The notes below the pieces were generated by a model. The model was not told the DNA's origin, searched no databases, and was given only the letters and a program-made list of their open reading frames with translations. 38,265 nucleotides of DNA from Chitinophagaceae bacterium (lineage in GTDB: Bacteria; Bacteroidota; Bacteroidia; Chitinophagales; Chitinophagaceae). The stretch's first letter is position 1, and each line of letters starts with the position of its first letter. Made by a program: the position numbers and the translations under genes. Where the stretch lies: the NCBI GenBank assembly GCA_947446585.1, contig CANFGZ010000002.1, positions 1-38,265 on the forward strand, read 5' to 3'. Below are positions 32,573 through 38,265 of this stretch, one piece after another.

Positions 32573-33204
32573 ATAGAAAAATTTAGACACTGCTTTATTA
32601 ATTTTTCCATTCTTATTGTTAACCTGTAAAATCGATTTGTAAAACCTTCGGTTGATATGCTTAATTTATGTGCAATTTCACTATTGCTTAATTTGTTTTC
32701 ATACTTCCAATCGCAAATTTTTTTATCTATCTCTGGTAATTCAGATTTAACTTTTTCAAGACAATGAAGCATATTATGGTTGTTTTGATTTTCTTCGACG
32801 ATTTCGTAAGTTGAGGAAGTTGAAAGTTCTGAATTACTTATTGATAATTTTGACTTGTTTTTTCTGATATTTTCATGAAGTTTTAATTTGAATATAGAAA
32901 ATGCTATGGTTTTAGAAGTGGCATTTTCTACATATAATTCATTTCTCTTTGCTTTATTAATTAATATCAAAATGGTATCGCTGAATGAAAACTCGGCAAT
33001 TTCTTCAACGTATAAAGCCGAGTATGAACTGTAAATAATTTTTGCACTTTCAATAAAATATTTTTGCCAATTTTTGTAAAAACAGTGTGTAGTTTTTTCT
33101 ATAATCAAATTACTCCCTTCACTTAGGTTAATCACCATTGAATTTAATTTCAACAGTTCGTCGCAATTATCGGCAATTTCAGAATTTAAAAAATGACTAG
33201 CCAT
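32569..33204 (-). CDS. Divergent ECF-like RNA polymerase sigma factor
   Basis: The 211-aa protein has a region resembling sigma-70 region 2 at about 38-115 (CFYKNWQKYFIESAKIIY, then EEIAEFSFSDTILILINKA and a basic KLKLHENIRKNKSK). It also has a region 4-like helix-turn-helix at about 150-205 (VKSELPEIDKKICDWKYENKLSNSEIAHKLSIS, then FTNRFYRLTIRMEKLIK). Region 2 is poorly conserved, as in ECF groups that accompany caspase, CHAT and TPR genes. It is divergent from the caspase genes (166 bp gap) and translationally coupled to the membrane TPR gene by ATGA, so it most likely drives one or both transcripts when released. An alternative is a non-sigma DNA-binding protein with a region-4-like fold. 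Confidence 0.78.
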   Translation of the reverse strand: MASHFLNSEIADNCDELLKLNSMVINLSEGSNLIIEKTTHCFYKNWQKYFIESAKIIYSSYSALYVEEIAEFSFSDTILILINKAKRNELYVENATSKTIAFSIFKLKLHENIRKNKSKLSISNSELSTSSTYEIVEENQNNHNMLHCLEKVKSELPEIDKKICDWKYENKLSNSEIAHKLSISTEGFTNRFYRLTIRMEKLIKQCLNFSI

Positions 33205-33216
33205 AAAAAGTATATA

Positions 33217-33241
33217 AATTAATAGAATTATTCTATTAATT
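33217..33241. promoter_or_regulatory. 25-bp perfect palindrome upstream of the sigma gene
   Basis: AATTAATAGAAT (33217-33228) and ATTCTATTAATT (33230-33241) are exact inverted copies around one base. The site lies 13-37 bp upstream of the sigma start codon, within its likely leader or core promoter. It could be an operator for a dimeric regulator or a leader hairpin. Only two G/C pairs occur, but an uninterrupted 12-bp arm is unlikely to be accidental. Confidence 0.6.
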
Positions 33242-33286
33242 AGAAGTAAAAATAATTATTGTAAATCAAAAATAAAATTTCAATTT

Positions 33287-33317
33287 TAATGATGATAAAT
33301 TGTTAATAACATCATTA
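33287..33317. promoter_or_regulatory. Second inverted repeat, on the caspase side of the divergent region
   Basis: TAATGATG (33287-33294) and CATCATTA (33310-33317) are perfect 8-bp arms with a 15-nt spacer, 53-83 bp before the caspase start. The spacing would place the arms about two helical turns apart, as for a dimer site. I found no TAnnTTTG element next to it, which would be expected if the caspase promoter uses the local ECF sigma instead of the housekeeping one. Tentative. Confidence 0.35.
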
Positions 33318-33369
33318 GGAAAAGATTTATTTTTTGAAATATTTTTAATGTAACTAAATTAAATCAAAT

Positions 33370-35460
33370 ATGAAATACACACCTTTTGCTGTAAAATTTC
33401 TGATTTTTTTATTGTGCACAAACAATTTAATTTTTGCTCAGAATACATCAAAGAAGCATGCTTTAATCATTGCAATAGGAAAATATCGCAGCAAAAGTTT
33501 TGGTGAAATAAGTAGCATTAGAGATTTGCCCTTGATAAAAAATGCACTTAAAAATCAGGGTTTCGCAGATGAAAATATTAAAGTATTAACCAATAAAAGT
33601 GCAACTAAAAAAGGAATAATTAGCTCATTTAATAATTTAATGCTTGATACGAGTGTGAAAGCTGGTGACATTGTATATATCCACTTTTCCTCACATGGGG
33701 TACAAATTATGGACGAGGACGGTGATGAGTCTGATGGGTTAGATGAGGCGATAGTTCCATATGATGCTATTTTTTCACATCTTGAGTATGAAAAAGTTAA
33801 ATCAGCTTATTTGAGAGATGATGAATTAGAAAAATTCATCTTAAAACTCAGAAACAAACTTGGGCCTAATGGAGATCTCTTAATTACGATGGATAATTGT
33901 TTTTCAGGAACTGGAACAAAAGGAAAAACAAAAATACAAAGGGGTAATTCTGATCCACTTGTTCCTATTGGTTGGGAACCCAATACTCCTAACAGAAAAA
34001 TAAAAAAAGAATATTTGTTTAAGGGAAATAATGTAAATGATAATAAAGAAAATAATCTTGCTTCATTTGTAGCAATTTCAGCTACTCAGCCCGATCAGCC
34101 TGATGTAGAAATTCAGGACCCACAATATAAAGATTCAGAGGATTCCACTCTTGGACCTCTAAGACTTGGACCTCTAAGTTATGCTTTTTCAAAAGCACTA
34201 AATGATTTAGATACATCAATAACATATATGGGATTATTTTCAAAAATAAAATTGATTATGCATGGCTTGTTACAAGAGGGTGAAGATCAGCAACCCGATA
34301 TAACTGGAAACGGCCTTAATAAAAAGTTATTTGGTGGTGATGTTATTGCCCAAAAACCATTTTTTGAAGCATTGAAATATTCCAATAACATTTTAACTAT
34401 TAAAGGTGGTGTTTTTTCCGGATTAAATACAGGTGGTACTGTTGAGCTCTATCCAATTGGTACAAATGATCCCAAATTATTTTCTGATAAAAAAATTACT
34501 TCTGGCAGGATAATAAAATGTGATTTATACTCTTCTCAGGTATTAATTGACAGTAAAATAAATGATGAAAGACTGAATTCGCTTGAAATATGGGCATTCC
34601 CTACAAAAGAGGTTTATCATATGAAACCTGTCAATCTCTCTTTATTATCTTCAAATTCAAACAAGTATAAATCCAAATATTATTATGCAGAGAATGAGGT
34701 GGAAAAAATAAAACAAGGCTTGAAAAAAAATGCTTTTGTTCAATTTGACGAACCAGAAGAAAATCTATTAATGGTAAAAGGTGATGAATTGGATTCAATT
34801 TTTATTATTAATGACGGAAAATATTTCTACAGAAAAATCAATTACTCAAATACCGGAAACATCAAGGAATTGGAAAACGTTATAAATGACTATATTAAAT
34901 ATCAAAATTTAAAAAGAGAATTTAAAAACGATAGTATTGATTTTGAATTGAAATTAGTACCGATTAGAAAAGGTAAACCTGATACAACCTTGTATAATAG
35001 AATGATAAGTAAGGGAAATCTTTTTTTCAAGGGAGATCTATCAGATACTGCAGTAATATGGATTTCTAATAATAACCCATTCCCTGTTTATTTTAATGTT
35101 ATTGATTTAGCACCCAATGGAGAAATAACTCCAATCTTACCATCCATTTACACATCTGCTTCCGAATTAAAAGTTGAAGCGAATACCAGTCAATACTGGC
35201 ATCAGGAATCTTTTAAGATTCCATTTAATGGGCGTTATCCAAATGGAGTGTATGGTAAAGCAATTTTTAAGGTATTTGTTTCCAAGGATAAAATTGATAT
35301 CCCTTTTTTATTGTTAGGTAAATCAAAGGGTACCGGTGATAATATAATTTTAAATGGTTTGTCTAAATCGATTAATGAATTAAATAATTTGCAAGAAGCA
35401 GATGCTATTGATAATTCAGATGGAAAAGCATTCAATGTGAATTACTCAATTGTTGAATAA
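33370..35460 (+). CDS. Exported caspase-family (C14, metacaspase-like) protease with DUF4384-like C-terminus
   Basis: The 696-aa precursor has a signal peptide to about residue 24 (NNLIFAQ). The caspase domain covers about 28-330. It starts HALIIAIGKYRS, has the catalytic His109 in IHFSSHG, the acidic pocket DEDGDESDGLDEAIVPYD (115-132) and catalytic Cys177 in MDNCFSGTG. The acidic DGLDE-x-I-x-P-x-D pattern is typical of metacaspases, which cleave after Arg or Lys. The region about 335-450 looks beta-rich. Residues about 540-670 (ISNNNPFPVYFNVIDLAPNGEITPILPS, then FNGRYPNGVYGKAIFKVF) resemble DUF4384, which often follows caspase domains. A 15-bp in-frame tandem repeat gives LGPLRLGPLS near residue 263. 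It precedes the caspase-TPR gene by 32 bp, so they are co-transcribed. Substrate unknown. Confidence 0.9.
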   Translation: MKYTPFAVKFLIFLLCTNNLIFAQNTSKKHALIIAIGKYRSKSFGEISSIRDLPLIKNALKNQGFADENIKVLTNKSATKKGIISSFNNLMLDTSVKAGDIVYIHFSSHGVQIMDEDGDESDGLDEAIVPYDAIFSHLEYEKVKSAYLRDDELEKFILKLRNKLGPNGDLLITMDNCFSGTGTKGKTKIQRGNSDPLVPIGWEPNTPNRKIKKEYLFKGNNVNDNKENNLASFVAISATQPDQPDVEIQDPQYKDSEDSTLGPLRLGPLSYAFSKALNDLDTSITYMGLFSKIKLIMHGLLQEGEDQQPDITGNGLNKKLFGGDVIAQKPFFEALKYSNNILTIKGGVFSGLNTGGTVELYPIGTNDPKLFSDKKITSGRIIKCDLYSSQVLIDSKINDERLNSLEIWAFPTKEVYHMKPVNLSLLSSNSNKYKSKYYYAENEVEKIKQGLKKNAFVQFDEPEENLLMVKGDELDSIFIINDGKYFYRKINYSNTGNIKELENVINDYIKYQNLKREFKNDSIDFELKLVPIRKGKPDTTLYNRMISKGNLFFKGDLSDTAVIWISNNNPFPVYFNVIDLAPNGEITPILPSIYTSASELKVEANTSQYWHQESFKIPFNGRYPNGVYGKAIFKVFVSKDKIDIPFLLLGKSKGTGDNIILNGLSKSINELNNLQEADAIDNSDGKAFNVNYSIVE
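34150..34179 (+). repeat. 15-bp in-frame tandem duplication in the caspase gene
   Basis: CTTGGACCTCTAAGA (34150-34164) is followed directly by CTTGGACCTCTAAGT (34165-34179), with one mismatch. It encodes LGPLR-LGPLS and inserts five residues in the late caspase domain, before the LSYAFSKALND helix. The near-identity suggests a recent event. Confidence 0.85.
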
Positions 35461-35492
35461 ATTAATTTTCTGAAAAAAATATCCTTAAAAAG

Positions 35493-38265
35493 ATGCTCAA
35501 TAAAAGTAAAATTCTAAAAATTGTTTTGCCAATTGTTTTATTGGTTTCCTTAAAATCGATTTCTTATTGTCAGGATACAAAAAATACTGCTAACAGTAAA
35601 GGCCCTCAACCTTATGAAATTGTAGCTGATACGAATAAAGTGTTTAAAGGAAATGCTTATGCATTGATTGTAGGTATAAACAATTATGAGGCAAAAAATA
35701 AATTTAAAAAATTACACCACTCCATTGATGATGCTAACGCTTTCAAAAACTTTTTAAATTCAAATGCAGGAGGAAATGTTCCTGATTCAAATATCAGAAT
35801 GTTAACAGATGATGCGGCGACGTTTTCAGACGTAATTTATGATGGGGTACGTTGGTTAAAAACCAAAGTGCACAGTGGGGATCGTATATATCTGTATTTT
35901 TCAGGACATGGTCTTTCATATGGAGGAGACTCTTATTTTTTGTGCCAAAACACAGAATCTGATATTGTGCCAGAGAAAATTCAAGCACAAAATACTATCG
36001 CTCTGTCTACACTAAATAAAAACACAATTGGGCCTTTGGTAAGTAAGGGTGCTCAGGTTTATTTCATTGTAGATGCCTGTAGGTCAGTATTTACAGATAC
36101 ATTAAATTCAAAATTTTCGGAGTTTGCTGATTTTAATCCTGATATAACATCGCCGGATATGAAATTAGGGGGCGTTATGTTTCTCTCTTGCAATAATGGA
36201 GAGGTAAGTACTGAATATTCCAGGTTCAAGAATAAAAATATCAACCATTCCATCTTCACCTATTATCTATTGAATGGACTTTATGGCTTAACTGAAGATT
36301 ACAATTCTCCAGGATTTGTTACCTACGAAGAATTGAAAGATTTTGTTCAAAGCAACGTTAAAAAATTTACTGGAGGCAAACAAATTCCTAAAATTGACTA
36401 TAACCCAATGAGTTCAAAAGTGAATCCTAATCCTGTTATGTCTTTAGTTGATAGTAAATTATTGGCAAAGGCTGAAAAGGAATTTAATAATGAAGATGGT
36501 AGTAACAATTTGGCTATTAATAATGCACCTTTGAACAAAGGATTAGAAATACCAACTTTGATTTCAGAAGGCACAGACAGTATTTACCTTGCTTATCTTG
36601 AAAGTATCAAAAAAGGAATTTTATTTGGTAGCAACAGTGCTACCTATTTTTTTAAAGAGTTGGAATTGAAATCAAAAGATGCCTTTTTTGTTAGAGATGC
36701 TTCAAATAAACTAACTGCTTTACTGCTCGATTCTGCCCAGTTGATTCTTAATTCTTACCTATCTTCAAATGAAGATTACTTTAAAAAAAATGGATCAAGC
36801 CGGGATAGAAATGTTTATTCAGAATTACTGAGAGGTGCTTTTATTTTCGATACTTTATATAATTTATCTGAAAAGTATTTCCCAGGAGATAAAGACAATT
36901 ACTATTTTGTTCAGCACGCTAAATTTTTTAAAGGTAGTTATACAGTTCTTTCTTCAAATAATATAACCTACAATAAAACAGCATGTAAATTACTAATGGA
37001 AGCATATGAAGTGGATACTACAAATTCATACATTCTTAGAAACCTTGCAGTTGCGCTAAATTCAATCGATCAAAATAAAGACGCTTTAAATTACATCAAT
37101 AAAGTACTTGAAAAATTTCCGAGATGGGTTTACGCATGGAATACTAAAGGGAACATTTACTTAGATCAAAAAAATTACAATATGGCATTAGATTGTTATC
37201 AACGAGCCATTGAGATCAATAATAAATATCCAACCCCATATATAAATATCGGCAAATATTATAATGATTTTAAAAAAGACTACAAAAAAGCAATAGAGTA
37301 TTATCAAAAAGCTTTAGAAATAGATTCAACATATACACTTAGTTTGACAAACCAGGCATCAAGTTATAGGAATTTAAATCAATTTGAACATTCAAAGCAA
37401 TGTTGTTTCAAGGCTTTAAAAATTGATTCAAATTATGTTCGTGCATGGAGGGTATTGGGGGATGATTATAATTCATTAAAAAAATATGATAGCGCTTTGT
37501 TATGCTATAACAGAGGAATTACGATTGATTCGAGTAATGGTAATTCTTGGAATGATTTAGGATTATTTTATTATAATCAAAATAAAATTAATGAAGCAAT
37601 ATCTGTGTACAAATACGGACTTAAAATTGATTCGAACAATATCTATTTATATAGAAATATGGGTTTAGCATATGAATCAATATTGGAAAATGACAGTGCT
37701 TTGATTTGCTATAACAAGGCAATTCATTTAGACTCAAGTGACGGTTATTCTTGGAATTTATTGGGATTAATTTACTATAAGCAAGATAAAATTAGTGAAG
37801 CAATATCTGTGTACAAATACGGACTTAAAATTGATTCGAACAATATCTATTTATATAGAAATATGGGTTTAGCATATGAATCAATATCGGAAAATGACAG
37901 TGCTTCAATGTGCTACGATAGAATAATACTATTTAGCGATTCTAGCACACAAGATTGGCTTGATCTTGGTCAAAGATATCAATCAATAAATAAAACAGAT
38001 AAATATATTTATTGCATGAAAAAAGTGCTTATGCAGTCAAGGGATATTTTGAATAATATTGATATTTATGATAAAATCGGGAGCGCTTACTATAATAATA
38101 ATGAATTTGATTCTTCAAGACATTATTATAAACAATGTTTAAATTATTATGATGAACATTATTATAGTAATATTTTATCAGGTTATTATTTGAGTATGTT
38201 AGGTTATTGCAATTTACATTTGAACCAATTTGACAGTGCCGAATTTTATTTCAAAAGATATACCA
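35493..38265 (+). CDS. Exported caspase-family protease with long TPR array, 3' end beyond window
   Basis: An ATG at 35493 opens 924 codons with no stop before the window edge. The N-terminus is a signal peptide (KILKIVLPIVLLVSLKSISYCQ). The caspase domain, about 50-330, has NAYALIVGINNYE, HHSIDDANAFKNFL, catalytic His139 in YFSGHG and Cys196 in VDACRS, and a late FLSCNNGEVSTEY segment. A helical linker (about 345-500) is followed from about 500 by at least nine TPRs. Examples are WAWNTKGNIYLDQKNYNMALDCYQ-like units, each with a LDS or IDS end such as ALKIDSNYVRAW and GITIDSSNGNSW. It differs from the first caspase in lacking the acidic DGLDE pocket. The TPRs probably bind partner proteins and the protease is probably in the periplasm. 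The same-strand 32-bp gap argues for one operon with the preceding caspase. Confidence 0.9.
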   Translation, partial: MLNKSKILKIVLPIVLLVSLKSISYCQDTKNTANSKGPQPYEIVADTNKVFKGNAYALIVGINNYEAKNKFKKLHHSIDDANAFKNFLNSNAGGNVPDSNIRMLTDDAATFSDVIYDGVRWLKTKVHSGDRIYLYFSGHGLSYGGDSYFLCQNTESDIVPEKIQAQNTIALSTLNKNTIGPLVSKGAQVYFIVDACRSVFTDTLNSKFSEFADFNPDITSPDMKLGGVMFLSCNNGEVSTEYSRFKNKNINHSIFTYYLLNGLYGLTEDYNSPGFVTYEELKDFVQSNVKKFTGGKQIPKIDYNPMSSKVNPNPVMSLVDSKLLAKAEKEFNNEDGSNNLAINNAPLNKGLEIPTLISEGTDSIYLAYLESIKKGILFGSNSATYFFKELELKSKDAFFVRDASNKLTALLLDSAQLILNSYLSSNEDYFKKNGSSRDRNVYSELLRGAFIFDTLYNLSEKYFPGDKDNYYFVQHAKFFKGSYTVLSSNNITYNKTACKLLMEAYEVDTTNSYILRNLAVALNSIDQNKDALNYINKVLEKFPRWVYAWNTKGNIYLDQKNYNMALDCYQRAIEINNKYPTPYINIGKYYNDFKKDYKKAIEYYQKALEIDSTYTLSLTNQASSYRNLNQFEHSKQCCFKALKIDSNYVRAWRVLGDDYNSLKKYDSALLCYNRGITIDSSNGNSWNDLGLFYYNQNKINEAISVYKYGLKIDSNNIYLYRNMGLAYESILENDSALICYNKAIHLDSSDGYSWNLLGLIYYKQDKISEAISVYKYGLKIDSNNIYLYRNMGLAYESISENDSASMCYDRIILFSDSSTQDWLDLGQRYQSINKTDKYIYCMKKVLMQSRDILNNIDIYDKIGSAYYNNNEFDSSRHYYKQCLNYYDEHYYSNILSGYYLSMLGYCNLHLNQFDSAEFYFKRYT
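37592..37905 (+). repeat. Nearly identical 110-bp direct repeat within the TPR array
   Basis: Bases 37592-37701 and 37796-37905 are identical except for one T/C change (37684 against 37888). The first 92 bases match perfectly. The offset is 204 bp, which is 68 codons or exactly two 34-residue TPR units. Sequence between the copies is similar but diverged. The repeat encodes EAISVYKYGLKIDSNN and the following YRNMGLAYES unit. Confidence 0.9.

Overview
The window looks like chromosome from an A+T-rich member of the Bacteroidota. The evidence is type IX secretion (T9SS) sorting tails on two proteins, a gliding-type CHU_C tail on a third, two DUF4476 proteins, lipoproteins with short lipoboxes, almost no Shine-Dalgarno sequences, and several TAnnTTTG-type promoter elements. 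The order or genus cannot be fixed from the sequence alone.

Layout. 1-6.4 kb: a cut-off DUF2442 gene, two lipoproteins of unknown role and a large T9SS surface protein. 6.5-16.8 kb: an Lrp/AsnC regulator divergent from a complete reductive pyrimidine catabolism operon. In gene order this is semialdehyde dehydrogenase, class III aminotransferase, NCS1 permease, dihydropyrimidinase, nitrilase-type beta-ureidopropionase, preT and preA. The genes would import uracil or thymine, reduce the ring (PreT/PreA), open it (HydA), release ammonia and CO2 (ureidopropionase), transaminate the beta-amino acid and make acetyl- or propionyl-CoA. A small four-helix-bundle gene, framed by inverted 7-bp tandem repeats, interrupts the operon between preT and preA; the repeat even encodes the last residues of PreT. 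17.0-20.6 kb: a secreted M1 aminopeptidase, and divergently an M20 amidohydrolase of the ureido/allantoate type that may be linked to the pyrimidine pathway.

20.7-24.7 kb: a CHU_C surface protein and two tandem DUF4476 paralogues. 24.8-29.7 kb: housekeeping genes uvrA (+) and rarA-elaA (-), with a probable 32-residue membrane peptide between them. 29.7-31.7 kb: a mobile-DNA scar made of a large inverted structure of REP-like palindromes, a complete IS3-family element (29960-31229) with a predicted -1 frameshift, and the remnant of an older IS3-family element.

31.7-38.3 kb: the most interesting region. An ECF-like sigma factor and a membrane-anchored TPR protein, probably its anti-sigma factor, overlap by ATGA and diverge from two adjacent genes for exported caspase-fold (C14) proteases. 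The first has a metacaspase-like active site and a probable DUF4384-like tail. The second is a caspase with a long TPR array that runs off the window and carries a very recent duplication of a TPR pair. A 25-bp palindrome sits in the divergent promoter region. I read this as a candidate envelope-sensing, sigma-controlled caspase module; its function is inference.
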